DNA of 48,468 bases from Pseudopedobacter sp. (GCA_014378105.1 JACMOI010000071.1:1-48468), one strand, 5' to 3'. Shown: positions 8,972 to 18,200, numbered from the stretch's first letter. The notes: generated from the sequence alone by a model not told the origin. Program-made: numbers and translations.

Positions 8972-9829
8972 TTGGGAACCTTTTTAAAAGATTTTAAGAA
9001 TTTAGTTAAGTTGAGACTTACTTTTTTAGTGGTGTTCTCGGCGTCTATTTCCTTTTTAATAGCATCCGAAAGTCAGGAGAGTATTAATTGGTATAATTGG
9101 CTCATATTAATTATTGGAGGCTTTTTGGTAACATCAGCAGCTAACGGATTCAATGAGATTATCGAAAAAGATTTAGATAAATTGATGAAACGTACAATGG
9201 ATCGTCCTTTGCCATCTGGCAGGATGACTAACGGACAAGCCTTAGTTTTGAGTCTGATCATGGGAATTTTTGGAACTTATTTATTAGGAAGTTTAAACCC
9301 AGCGACAGGCTATTTATCAGTTTTTTCAATTTTGTTTTATGCGTTCATATATACACCATTAAAGCAAAAATCTCCTATAGCGGTATTAGTTGGAGCTATA
9401 CCGGGAGCCTTACCACCTTTGATTGGATATGTTGCTGCCCATGGGCAGATAGATAAAATAGCATTAGTGCTTTTTGCTATACAATTTGTTTGGCAATTCC
9501 CTCACTTTTGGGCAATTGCCTGGGTTTTAGACGATGATTATAAAAAGGCAGGTTTTAGGTTGTTACCTACCACAAAAAGAGATAAAACGAGTGCTATTAT
9601 TACTTGGTTATCTACATTAATACTTATTCCAGTAAGTCTATTACCAACCTATTATGGGTTTGGCGGATACGTTATTGGCGGAGTTTCTTTAATTATGGGG
9701 TTGATTTTTTCTTATCAGGCATTAACATTAGTTAGAAAATTAGATGTTAAATCGGCGCAAAGCCTAATGTATGGAAGTTTTATCTATTTACCTGTAGTAC
9801 AATTGGTTTTACTTTTTAATTTAAAATAA
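8972..9829 (+). CDS. ctaB: Protoheme IX farnesyltransferase (heme O synthase)
   Basis: 285-residue UbiA-family membrane prenyltransferase. The Asp-rich, Mg-diphosphate-binding region is NEIIEKDLDKLMKRTMDRPL, with the second site around LDDDYKKAGFRLLPTT. It adds the farnesyl tail to heme b, giving heme O for CtaA, its upstream neighbour. The start is TTG at 8972, 6 bp after the ctaA stop; no ATG gives a full first helix. It ends 1 bp before the next gene. Confidence 0.93.
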   Translation: MGTFLKDFKNLVKLRLTFLVVFSASISFLIASESQESINWYNWLILIIGGFLVTSAANGFNEIIEKDLDKLMKRTMDRPLPSGRMTNGQALVLSLIMGIFGTYLLGSLNPATGYLSVFSILFYAFIYTPLKQKSPIAVLVGAIPGALPPLIGYVAAHGQIDKIALVLFAIQFVWQFPHFWAIAWVLDDDYKKAGFRLLPTTKRDKTSAIITWLSTLILIPVSLLPTYYGFGGYVIGGVSLIMGLIFSYQALTLVRKLDVKSAQSLMYGSFIYLPVVQLVLLFNLK

Positions 9830-9830
9830 G

Positions 9831-10412
9831 ATGGTGCAAAGCAAAGCAAACGAAGTAGATAGGCACAATTTACAGCCTAAGAAATTTATCATGTGGTTAT
9901 TCATGGTTTCTTCAATTATATTTTTTGCAGGTTTAACAAGCGGTTTTATCGTTTATTCTGGTGATGGAGTTGGGAAAACTTTGAACGTACCATTGCCAAA
10001 GATTTTTATGTTTAGTACTGCAATAATCATCGTTAGCAGTTTTACATTACATTATTCTTACCTTCAAGCAAAGCGATTAAAATTTGCAAATCAGAAAATT
10101 GGTCTTTGGATAACATTTTTTCTAGGTCTCGTTTTTATCGGGATGCAGGTTTACGGCTGGTCTGTTTGGACTAATCTTGGTATTTATTTTATCAACAGTA
10201 ACGCCACCATCACGTTTGTGTATGTGTTTACTTTAGCTCATATTATACATATTATTGCAGGATTAATGATCCTTATAACAGCTTTAAAGAGTAGTTATAA
10301 AAAATTACCGAACGTTACTAATCTATTCAGAATGGAAATCGCCTCTATTTTTTGGCATTTTGTAGATATTTTATGGATTTATTTGTACGTTTTCTTACTT
10401 TTGAACCAGTAA
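9831..10412 (+). CDS. Cytochrome c oxidase subunit III, first copy
   Basis: 193 residues, five predicted helices, COX3 family. The last helix has the typical WHFVDILWIYLYVF ending. It is the shorter of two neighbouring subunit III genes and is divergent from the second; both probably join or stabilise the aa3 oxidase. It starts 1 bp after ctaB. It might be named CyoC-like in other annotations; the substrate group is set by context. Confidence 0.9.
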   Translation: MVQSKANEVDRHNLQPKKFIMWLFMVSSIIFFAGLTSGFIVYSGDGVGKTLNVPLPKIFMFSTAIIIVSSFTLHYSYLQAKRLKFANQKIGLWITFFLGLVFIGMQVYGWSVWTNLGIYFINSNATITFVYVFTLAHIIHIIAGLMILITALKSSYKKLPNVTNLFRMEIASIFWHFVDILWIYLYVFLLLNQ

Positions 10413-10446
10413 AGTTTTACAACGAGTTTTCAAGCTATATTATTTA

Positions 10447-11145
10447 ATGGATACAACAGCAAAATTAGACGAAGTTAAAACCACCCCTTGGGCTGGTGGT
10501 CGTTCTCCATTTTCCATAGAATATGGAAAATTGATGATGTGGTTTTTTCTTTTATCAGATGCATTTACATTCTCTGCACTTTTGATTTATTACGGAGCAC
10601 AACGTTTTAGTAAGATGACTTGGCCAGATCCAGATTTGGTTTTTCAATCTTTTCCAGGGATTGCAGATCATGGAGCACCTTTAGTTTTTGTGGGGTTAAT
10701 GACTTTCATCTTAATTGCTAGCTCTGTAACAATGGTATTAGCTGTTGAAGCTGGTCATCGTAACGCTAAGAAAGAAGTAGTTTGGTGGATGGTTGCTACA
10801 ATAATTGGAGGTTTAATGTTTTTAGGCTGCCAAGCTTTAGAGTGGACACACTTACACCATGAAGGTTTTTGGTGGGGAGCTATTCCTAGCGCCGATGTAA
10901 TTAAGGAATTAGGTGCCGATTCTGTAAGTGCACATCAGTTCGCAAATTTGTTTTTTACTATTACGGGTTTCCATGGTTTCCACGTATTCACAGGGGTACT
11001 CATTAATATCATTATTTTAATTATGGTTTTAGCGGGTGTTTTCGAAAAGAGAGGACATTACCTTATGGTTGAAAAAGTTGGTTTATACTGGCACTTTGTT
11101 GATTTAGTTTGGGTATTTGTATTTACCTTCTTTTATTTAGTTTAA
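10447..11145 (+). CDS. coxC: Cytochrome c oxidase subunit III, second copy
   Basis: 232 residues, COX3 family, with conserved SPFSIEYGKLMMWFFLLSDA at the N-terminus, FHGFHVFTG in the middle and YWHFVDLVWVFVFTFFY at the end. It lies 34 bp after the shorter subunit III. Its longer loops make it the better candidate for the main subunit III of the oxidase. Confidence 0.92.
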   Translation: MDTTAKLDEVKTTPWAGGRSPFSIEYGKLMMWFFLLSDAFTFSALLIYYGAQRFSKMTWPDPDLVFQSFPGIADHGAPLVFVGLMTFILIASSVTMVLAVEAGHRNAKKEVVWWMVATIIGGLMFLGCQALEWTHLHHEGFWWGAIPSADVIKELGADSVSAHQFANLFFTITGFHGFHVFTGVLINIIILIMVLAGVFEKRGHYLMVEKVGLYWHFVDLVWVFVFTFFYLV

Positions 11146-11164
11146 TATTTAATAAATTATAAAA

Positions 11165-11506
11165 ATGTCGTCAGATAACACTCATTTAGAACATGCTGAA
11201 GAGCATGAATCAATGACCAAAAAAAAGATTTGGAAAGTTTTTTTTATTCTTTTAGGTATTACTATTGTAGAATTTATTTTAGCATTAGCCATTCCTGAAT
11301 CTATGCTGCCTCAGCATATTAAAAACTTTGCCTATGTTATTTTAACATTAGTAAAAGCATTTTATATTGTGGCGTTCTTTATGCACTTAAGATTTGAGAA
11401 ATATACGCTCATTGTGGGTATTCTGGTTTCCTTTATATTTATCATCTATTTTATTATTCTGATGTTAACTGAAGGAAATTATTTGAATTCTCATATGAAC
11501 TTATGA
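11165..11506 (+). CDS. Cytochrome c oxidase subunit IV (prokaryotic type)
   Basis: 113 residues with a short charged, His-containing N-terminus and three hydrophobic helices (about residues 21-41, 54-76, 81-106). This is the usual size and pattern of the small COX4_pro subunit found after subunit III genes. The motif ILTLVKAFYIVAFFMHLRFE is typical of the family. Its last 4 bp overlap the next start (ATGA), which suggests coupled translation. Confidence 0.88.
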   Translation: MSSDNTHLEHAEEHESMTKKKIWKVFFILLGITIVEFILALAIPESMLPQHIKNFAYVILTLVKAFYIVAFFMHLRFEKYTLIVGILVSFIFIIYFIILMLTEGNYLNSHMNL

Positions 11507-12201
11507 GTAAGAACAAATTCCCCATATTTAAAATATTAATCCTGGTAACTATATTAGCGGTACCGGGATTTTTATATTATTTGCTACAGGAAAAAGGTAA
11601 AAACAGGTATAAGCCACTTCCTATTTTTGGACCTAAAATAGTTGATTCAACTTTTCACACTAAGAAAGGGGTGAAAATTCCAGATACTATTTATCATAAA
11701 ATTCCGGATGTTAATTTTATCACCAATAATGCAGATTCCTTGAATTTGGGATCGGTCAAGAAACAACTTATTTTAGTAAATTTTTTCTATTCAAAAGATC
11801 AACTGTTGACACCTACCATTAACCAAGCCGTTAAAAGTATTTATAAAGAATTTAAAGAAAATAATATCATCAGGTTTATTTCTATTTCTATTGATCCTGA
11901 GCAAGATAGCGTACCAGTTCTTAGAAATTATGCAAAAATGATAGGAGCTAAACCTGGTAAATGGGATTTTGTAACAATGGATTCATCAAAAATACTGAAT
12001 CTTGCGAAAAATCAATTTTTTGTAAATGCAATAAAATCATCCGAAGATAAAGGTCAATACATATTTAGTGATAAGTTAATTTTGTTAGACGCCGATCATA
12101 GAATAAGAGGTTATTATTCTAGTTCTTCTGTTGATGAAATCAGTAAGTTGAGTGATGAGATCAAGGTTTTAATTACCGAAGAGCTAAGAAAAATTAAATA
12201 A
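11503..12201 (+). CDS. SCO1/SenC-like thioredoxin-fold protein lacking the copper ligands
   Basis: 232 residues: an N-terminal membrane anchor (about residues 8-26), then a thioredoxin-like domain. Position in the cox cluster and the pattern LILVNFFY ... FISISIDPEQD ... LILLDADHRIRGYY identify it as SCO family. SCO proteins deliver copper to CuA using a CxxxC pair and a His. Here the CxxxC place reads SKDQLLTP (Lys and Leu instead of Cys; nt 11794-11808), and the expected His region reads YIFSDKLILL. The copper site is therefore absent, and this copy cannot work by the standard mechanism. It may be structural or sensory, or a second active SCO may lie elsewhere. Confidence 0.82.
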   Translation: MSKNKFPIFKILILVTILAVPGFLYYLLQEKGKNRYKPLPIFGPKIVDSTFHTKKGVKIPDTIYHKIPDVNFITNNADSLNLGSVKKQLILVNFFYSKDQLLTPTINQAVKSIYKEFKENNIIRFISISIDPEQDSVPVLRNYAKMIGAKPGKWDFVTMDSSKILNLAKNQFFVNAIKSSEDKGQYIFSDKLILLDADHRIRGYYSSSSVDEISKLSDEIKVLITEELRKIK

Positions 12202-12241
12202 AAATTTTGAAACTGAATGGTTTTAAAAATGTTAATAAATA

Positions 12242-12814
12242 ATGAACGATAAATTAATTTTTAGATTGATAACAGGTGTATCAATCTTTGTTTTTGTTGT
12301 TGTTGTAATCCTGAATAGGAAAATTATTCCAGTTACAATTCCTACTCCTGCTTTCGTTTATAATTTACCAAAACTTAACGCTATTATTAATGGAACTTGT
12401 ACCATTTTATTAATAAGCTCATTATTGGCGATTAAACAAAAAAATATAAGACTTCATAAAAGAATAAATATCATCACTTTTTCATTATCATCATTGTTTT
12501 TGGTTTCCTACATCTTATTTCATTACTTCGCTCCTGAAACTAAGTTTGGAGATGTAAATCATGATGGTGTTTTGAGTGCAAACGAAATTTCAATTGCAGG
12601 TAATCTAAGATACATTTATTACGTTATATTAGTTAGCCATATCATTTTAGCAGCTTCAGTTTTACCATTAATTTTAATGAGTTTTCAAAGAGGCTTACAA
12701 ATGCAAATTGAGAAACATAAAAAATTGGTGCGATGGAGTTTTCCAATTTGGTTATACGTTACAACAACAGGTGTAATAGTATATTTAATGATTTCACCTT
12801 ATTATAATTTTTAA
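12242..12814 (+). CDS. DUF420 family membrane protein with an EF-hand-like loop
   Basis: 190 residues with five predicted helices. DUF420 proteins lie in cytochrome oxidase clusters; the Gram-positive relative CtaM is needed for caa3/aa3 oxidase assembly, so an assembly role is likely here. Between helices 3 and 4 there is a loop DVNHDGVLSANE (about residues 103-114), which fits the canonical 12-residue EF-hand calcium loop at positions 1, 3, 5, 6, 8 and 12. It follows the SCO-like gene by 40 bp and precedes a small CxxC protein by 11 bp. Confidence 0.85.
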   Translation: MNDKLIFRLITGVSIFVFVVVVILNRKIIPVTIPTPAFVYNLPKLNAIINGTCTILLISSLLAIKQKNIRLHKRINIITFSLSSLFLVSYILFHYFAPETKFGDVNHDGVLSANEISIAGNLRYIYYVILVSHIILAASVLPLILMSFQRGLQMQIEKHKKLVRWSFPIWLYVTTTGVIVYLMISPYYNF

Positions 12815-12825
12815 TTTTTTAAAAT

Positions 12826-13101
12826 ATGAGAGTTTTTAGAATACTAGTTGTATTATTTATTTTGATTGCACCAGCAATTATATCAACTTCTGCTAAAGCA
12901 CAATGTGCAATGTGTCAGGCTACTGTTGAGTCTAACCTCAAAGGTGGAGGGTCTACTGGAAAAGGCTTAAACGGAGGCATCATGTATTTACTAGCAGCAC
13001 CTTACATTGCCATGGCCGGTATCGGGTTTTTATGGTATAAAAAGTATAGGAAAAAAAATGTTGCTATAGATATTAGAGAAGAGAAAATTCATTTGAATTA
13101 A
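12826..13101 (+). CDS. Small secreted CxxC membrane protein of the cox cluster, function unknown
   Basis: 91 residues: a signal peptide (cleavage near STSAKA-Q), then directly CAMCQATVES, a Gly-rich stretch, one transmembrane helix (about residues 51-67) and a basic tail. I know no named function. The two Cys right after the signal peptide and the location at the end of the oxidase cluster make a copper or thiol role in oxidase assembly conceivable (inference). It starts 11 bp after the DUF420 gene and is followed by a terminator. Confidence 0.75.
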   Translation: MRVFRILVVLFILIAPAIISTSAKAQCAMCQATVESNLKGGGSTGKGLNGGIMYLLAAPYIAMAGIGFLWYKKYRKKNVAIDIREEKIHLN

Positions 13102-13115
13102 TAACGATTTATACA

Positions 13116-13147
13116 AACCTATCTGATAGAAACAGATGGGTTTTTTT
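13116..13147 (+). terminator. Intrinsic terminator at the end of the cytochrome oxidase cluster
   Basis: AACCTATCTG (13116-13125) pairs with CAGATGGGTT (13133-13142) with one G-U pair and a 7-nt loop, followed by a T run. It closes the respiratory cluster 10 bp before the DUF983 gene. Confidence 0.75.
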
Positions 13148-13157
13148 ATATTTACAC

Positions 13158-13547
13158 ATGGCTAAAACACCTAAAGCAGAAGCAATGCTTCATGCAAAAT
13201 GCCCACGTTGCAGAAGAGGTGATCTTTTCCAAAACACGATGTACGGCTTTTCTTTTCAAAAAATGTTTGAATTTTGTCCCCATTGCAGTTTACGTTACGA
13301 GGTTGAGCCAGGATATTTTTATGCAGCAATGTATGTTGGATATGCGTTAAATGTTGCTTTAGGAGTTTCTGTTGGTATAGCTACCTATGTATTCTCTGGT
13401 GAATTAGAATCTCCTTGGATTTACATTTTTACAATTTTGCTTTTCAGTTTTTTGTTAGCGCCTGTTAATTTTAGATATTCTAGGGTGATTTTATTGTATT
13501 GGCTTTCGCCCAAGATTCATTACGTTGAACATTACGATCATGATTAA
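13158..13547 (+). CDS. DUF983 family membrane protein with zinc-ribbon Cys pairs
   Basis: 129 residues. The N-terminal part carries two CxxC pairs (CPRCRRGDLF and FCPHCSLRYE), which look like a zinc ribbon, followed by two hydrophobic helices and a His-rich end (HYVEHYDHD). This is the DUF983 pattern, and such genes often lie near cytochrome oxidase genes; the biochemical role is unknown. Its stop overlaps the start of the DUF2461 gene. Confidence 0.85.
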   Translation: MAKTPKAEAMLHAKCPRCRRGDLFQNTMYGFSFQKMFEFCPHCSLRYEVEPGYFYAAMYVGYALNVALGVSVGIATYVFSGELESPWIYIFTILLFSFLLAPVNFRYSRVILLYWLSPKIHYVEHYDHD

Positions 13548-14205
13548 AAAAGAAACATTTTCTTTTATTACAGATTTAATTGAAAATAACGATCGAGATT
13601 GGTTTCAGAAAAATAAAGATAGATATTTAGCCTCGAAGGAAAATGTGGACGCTTTTGCCGATGCCATTCTAAGCCAATTTAGAAAAATTGATACATCCAT
13701 TCCTCCTGAATTAACCTCAAAGAAATGCGTGATGCGTATTTATCGTGATGTGAGATTTAGTAAAGATAAATCTCCCTACAAGAATAATTTTGGAATTGGG
13801 ATTTCTTCCAAAGGAAAGGGAAATGATGGGCCAGGTTATTATATCCATATCCAGCCTAGAAATAGTTTTGTTGCTGGTGGTTATTGGATGCCTCAAGCCG
13901 ATCATCTAAAATCCATCAGACAAGAGATTGATTACAATACAAAAGACTTTTTAAATATCATTGAAGATAGAAAGTTTAAATCTTATTTTTCAGATTTAGA
14001 CCAAAATGAAAAGTTGAAAACCTCTCCAAAACGATATGAAGCTGATCATCCATATATTGAGTTACTAAAGCTAAAAAGCTTTACTGTTACGCATTCTTTT
14101 TCAGATGCAGATTTGATGGACGATAAATCGGTTGAAAATGTAATTGAAGGTTTACAGTTAATTTATCCATTTAGTATATTCTTAAATCAAGCAATTTTAT
14201 CATGA
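13540..14205 (+). CDS. DUF2461 domain-containing protein (TIGR02453 family)
   Basis: About 221 residues, soluble. It has the family landmarks NNDRDWFQKNKDRYLASKE near the N-terminus, MRIYRDVRFSKDKSPYKNNF and YYIHIQP in the middle. Function is not established. I prefer the ATG at 13540 to the in-frame TTG at 13525, because the family begins with KKETFSFITDL; the ATG overlaps the DUF983 stop by 8 bp. The 3' end overlaps the next start as ATGA, so three genes are chained. Confidence 0.88.
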   Translation: MIKKETFSFITDLIENNDRDWFQKNKDRYLASKENVDAFADAILSQFRKIDTSIPPELTSKKCVMRIYRDVRFSKDKSPYKNNFGIGISSKGKGNDGPGYYIHIQPRNSFVAGGYWMPQADHLKSIRQEIDYNTKDFLNIIEDRKFKSYFSDLDQNEKLKTSPKRYEADHPYIELLKLKSFTVTHSFSDADLMDDKSVENVIEGLQLIYPFSIFLNQAILS

Positions 14206-15044
14206 TGAAATTAAAATTGAGCTTATTATTTTTTGTAGGGGTATTATTATTCATGAGTTCCTGTGTTGTTCTTTCAAAAAAGAAATACGAGGCCTTATTA
14301 ACGAAAAAAGACTCCTTAAATGTTGGTTGGGACGAGGCTAAAGTCAATGTACAATCTTTAGAAGAAGAGAAAGCAACTTTAAAAGCTGACACAGCTAGTT
14401 TAAATGCTATAATATTAGGTTTAAATAAGCAATTAGAGGCTTTGAATGCAAATTATGATGCGCTGCGCTCTAATAGTTCATCTGAGATTAATAAGCTCTC
14501 TGGTGATTTAAAAAAGCGTGAAGCTAGATTGCAAGAAGTAGAAGAGATATTAAGAAAACGTGATGCTGCTACAAATGCCCTAAAAGAAAAATTGCAAAAA
14601 GCTTTATTAGGTTTCCAAGAAAGTGGATTAACCGTAGAGATTAAAAATGGGAAGGTATATGTTTCATTAACTGATAAACTATTGTTTGATACCGGTTCCA
14701 TTGTTATTGATGATAAAGGGAAACAAGCGTTAAGAGAATTGGCGAAAGTTTTAATTACACAACCTGAAATCAATATCGCAGTGGAAGGACATACCGATAA
14801 TCAGAAAGTTGGAAACTTAGGTCAGATAAAAGACAACTGGGATTTAAGCGTCTTAAGAGCAACTTCTGTAGTGCGTTATTTAACCGATACAGAAAAGATT
14901 GACCCAATAAGAGTAACTGCCACAGGAAAAAGTCAATATCAACTCATAGAAATTGGTAATACACCAGAAGCTAGAAGTAGAAACAGAAGAATTGAGATTG
15001 TACTTTCACCTAAATTAGACGAACTGTATAACTTGATTAAATAG
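14202..15044 (+). CDS. OmpA-family peptidoglycan-binding lipoprotein with a coiled coil
   Basis: 280 residues: a lipoprotein signal with lipobox MSSC (Cys near 21), a long heptad-rich coiled coil (about residues 30-140), then an OmpA-like C-terminal domain. Peptidoglycan-binding features are VEGHTDN and the Asp/Arg pair in NWDLSVLRATSVVRYL, and the family-typical end NRRIEIVLSPKLDEL. It likely tethers the outer membrane to the cell wall. The start is coupled to the DUF2461 stop (ATGA), and two hairpin terminators follow. Confidence 0.9.
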   Translation: MMKLKLSLLFFVGVLLFMSSCVVLSKKKYEALLTKKDSLNVGWDEAKVNVQSLEEEKATLKADTASLNAIILGLNKQLEALNANYDALRSNSSSEINKLSGDLKKREARLQEVEEILRKRDAATNALKEKLQKALLGFQESGLTVEIKNGKVYVSLTDKLLFDTGSIVIDDKGKQALRELAKVLITQPEINIAVEGHTDNQKVGNLGQIKDNWDLSVLRATSVVRYLTDTEKIDPIRVTATGKSQYQLIEIGNTPEARSRNRRIEIVLSPKLDELYNLIK

Positions 15045-15067
15045 ATTTTAACAAAGCATAAAATATA

Positions 15068-15095
15068 AAGCTTGGGTTATACCTGAGCTTTTTTG
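15068..15095 (+). terminator. Intrinsic terminator after the OmpA-family gene
   Basis: AAGCTTGGGT (15068-15077) pairs with ACCTGAGCTT (15081-15090) over a TAT loop with two wobble pairs, followed by TTTT. It lies 24 bp after the stop. Confidence 0.75.
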
Positions 15096-15136
15096 TTTTG
15101 TAGAATTTTCATCTCAATAGGTTTAGGGAGGGAAAG

Positions 15137-15162
15137 AAGTGGAAATACTTGTCCACTTTTTT
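15137..15162. terminator. Second hairpin with T run in the OmpA/BNR spacer
   Basis: AAGTGGA (15137-15143) pairs with TCCACTT (15152-15158), followed by Ts to 15162. It may be a back-up terminator. The GTGGAC-type arms also resemble ends seen in some transposons, but no transposase remnant or partner end is visible. Confidence 0.45.
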
Positions 15163-15221
15163 AGTGATACACCACTCAAATTTTGAAAATATTGACTCTA
15201 ATGCTAAATGTTTAAGCATAA

Positions 15222-15253
15222 AAAAATCTGGATGATTAATCATCCAGATTTTT
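15222..15253. terminator. Perfect 32-nt palindrome, bidirectional terminator
   Basis: AAAAATCTGGATGATT followed at once by its exact reverse complement. With A and T tails on both sides it can end the plus-strand OmpA transcript and, 18 bp after its stop, the minus-strand BNR gene. Confidence 0.8.
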
Positions 15254-15270
15254 GATATAAGCATATTCGT

Positions 15271-18200
15271 TTACTTCACCATAATCAAAGGAACAGCATT
15301 AGATATGATTAAATCATTTAGCTCTTTGATGTCTCTACTTTTTATTTCTACTAGTTTGGCGAGCTGTACATCTATTTGATCGGCTAATTCTTTATACACT
15401 TCTTTAACCTGCTTGCTTGGCTTGGTATACCCTGAAGCAGCTGCATCATAAACGCCAGATATTTTATCATTTAACCTGATAGGAAAATTCAACACATCTT
15501 GACCGCTCTTAGCTTTTGTTTGGTGTAACGTTTCTTCAATAGAGCTAATTTGCTTAACAATTGCTTGGGCTTTGTCTTTAATCACTTTAGGCAAATCTTT
15601 CCCTCTGCTGGTAAAAGTTTCAATCTGTGACCTAATTTTTCTAATATCAGTAATTGCGTTTTGTGTGTCCTCAAACTTTTTCTTCACCATCATCAAGAAA
15701 TCAAATTGCTCCTGATAATCGGCAGCAGAAAGTTTGTAGTTTGGATCAGGTTTAACCGTAAAAGCAACCGTACTGGAATCTGCCTTTGTTTTAACCATTG
15801 CGAAATAGTTCCCTGGAGGTACTTTTGGTCCACTTATATTTCCGTTCCATAAAATCATACCCTCAATTTTTTCTACCGCAGGATAGCTTAAATTCCAAAC
15901 AAATTGATTCATTCCAGCATTTACTTCCAATTTATCATCGGTTTTGCCTTTTGTGCTATAATCTCTTATTTGCTTTTTGTTAGCGTCTAAAATTTTGATA
16001 GATACTTGAGTAGAATCAGTCACGTTTTTTAAGAAATAGTTGACGACCACTCCATTTGGAGGATTCATTCCTGCATTTTTGACTTTTGCACTTTGAAAAC
16101 CATCAGTCCGGTAACTGTCACCTGGCTTAAACACAAACAAATTAGCATTGGCAATGCCTGATTTTAATTGCTGTATCTGACTCAAATCATCTAATACCCA
16201 AAAAGACCTACCCTGTGTAGCAACTATTAAATCATTGTCTTTAATCGTTAAATCGGTAATTGGAACAATCGGTAAATTCAATTGAAATGGTTTCCAGCTT
16301 TCCCCATCGTTATAAGAAATATACATGCCATACTCGGTACCTGCATATAATAATCCTGGTCTTTTTTGATCCGCTCTTACTACTCTTACAAAATGATTAG
16401 AAGGAATTCCATCTGTAATTAATTTCCATGATTGGCCATAATCAGTCGTTTTATAAATGTAAGGTGTAAAATCATCAGACTTATATTTTGTTCCAACTAC
16501 ATAAGCGGTTCCTTTTTGAAATGGATCCGAATCAATACTATTAAACATCATCCATTCGGGCATTCCTTTAGGAGTTACGTTTTGCCAGTTTTTACCTCCG
16601 TCTTTTGTAAGGTATAACAAGCCATCGTCGCTTCCTGTCCAAATTAAATTCTCTTCTAAAGGAGATTCTTGAACGGTGAAAATAGTGCTATAATATTCAA
16701 CACTGGTGTTGTCTTTTGTGATAATTCCTCCGCTAGGTCCTTGTCTTTTCTTATCGTCTCTCGTCAAATCAGGACTGATAGCTTCCCAACTCTGACCTTC
16801 GTTGATGGTTTTGAAAAGAACGTTTCCTGCTGTGTAAAGTACTTTTGGATTATGAGGGGAGAATAAAATAGGGAAATTCCATTGGAAGCGATATTTTAAA
16901 ACATCAGCACCAGAACCCATAGGATTATCAGGCCAAACGGAAATTGCTCTATTCTCACCTGTTTTGTGATCTAATCGAGATAAATAACCTCCGTAATTCC
17001 CACCATAAACAATATCAGGATTTAAAGGGTCGGCAACAACATACCCAGATTCTGCACCAGCAGTAGGCATCCAGTCATCTGTTGTGATTGAGCCACCATT
17101 TGTTCTGGATAAAATTCTTACGGTAGAATTATCTTGTTGAGCACCTAATATTCGATAAGGGAAATGTGTATCCGTACTTACTCTATAAAATTGTGCTGTT
17201 GGTTGATTTTGTAATGAACTCCAGTTCTCACCTCCATCAAAAGAAACCTGAGCGCCACCATCATCGCCTATAATCATCCGATTTGGGTCTTCTGGATCAA
17301 TCCACAAATCATGATGATCTCCGTGAGGTGTTTTAATGGTTTCAAAAGTTTTACCACCATTCCTCGAGCGTAAGAAATTCACATTTAAAACATAAACAGT
17401 ATTTTCATCTTTTGGATCAACAAATACTTTACTATAATACCATGCTCGTTGTCTGATTTCGTTTTGACTATTTACTTTTGTAAAGGTTTTTCCTGCGTCA
17501 TCAGACCTAAAAAGCCCACCTTCCTTAGATTCTATAATGGTGTAAGCACGATCAGGGTTTGATGGGCTGATTGCTACGCCTAAAATTCCTAAAGTATCTT
17601 TTGGTAATCCTTTTGATTTGCTAATATTTTTCCAGTTTTCGCCGCCGTCCTCACTTTTCCATAATCCACTGCCTATTCCACCACTTTCCATACTGTACGG
17701 AGTTCTAATTACTTGCCAAGTAGTAGCAAAAAATACTTTTGGGTTTCCTGGCTCCATCACCAAATCAATGGCGCCAGCTTGGTTATTTGAAAACAATACT
17801 TTTTTCCAAATTTTACCCCCATCTGTTGTTTTATAAACTCCTCTATCGTCACTTGGGCCGAATAAATGACCACTAGCGGCTGCCCAAACTATATCAGAAT
17901 TTTTAGGATCGATAATAATTCTAGTGATATGACGAGTGTTTTTTAGGCCTATGTTTACCCAACTTCGTCCGCCATCCTCACTTTTCCATATTCCATCAAT
18001 ACCTTCACTTACGTTGCCTCGTAAACTATTTTCACCCTCACCAACATAAATAATGCTATTGTCAGATGGAGCAATAGCTATTGCTCCAATTGTACCGCCG
18101 AAATATTTGTCAGATATATTTTTCCAATTGCTACCTCCATCTTGAGTTTTCCAAACTCCACCGCCAGTTGCACCCATATAGAAAGTATTTTTTTCTTTTA

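Noticed and set aside
14453-14773. 106-residue minus-strand open frame inside the OmpA-family gene
   Set aside because: Shadow of the coiled-coil region; no motif, and it lies within a well-supported gene.
15137-15162. Insertion-sequence end
   Set aside because: Only one GTGGAC-type hairpin is present, with no partner end, target duplication or transposase remnant; kept as a terminator-like hairpin.
15271-15600. Type IX secretion sorting domain at the end of the BNR/VPS10 protein
   Set aside because: The C-terminus is helical and charged, without the usual conserved beta-sandwich motifs or Lys-rich end.
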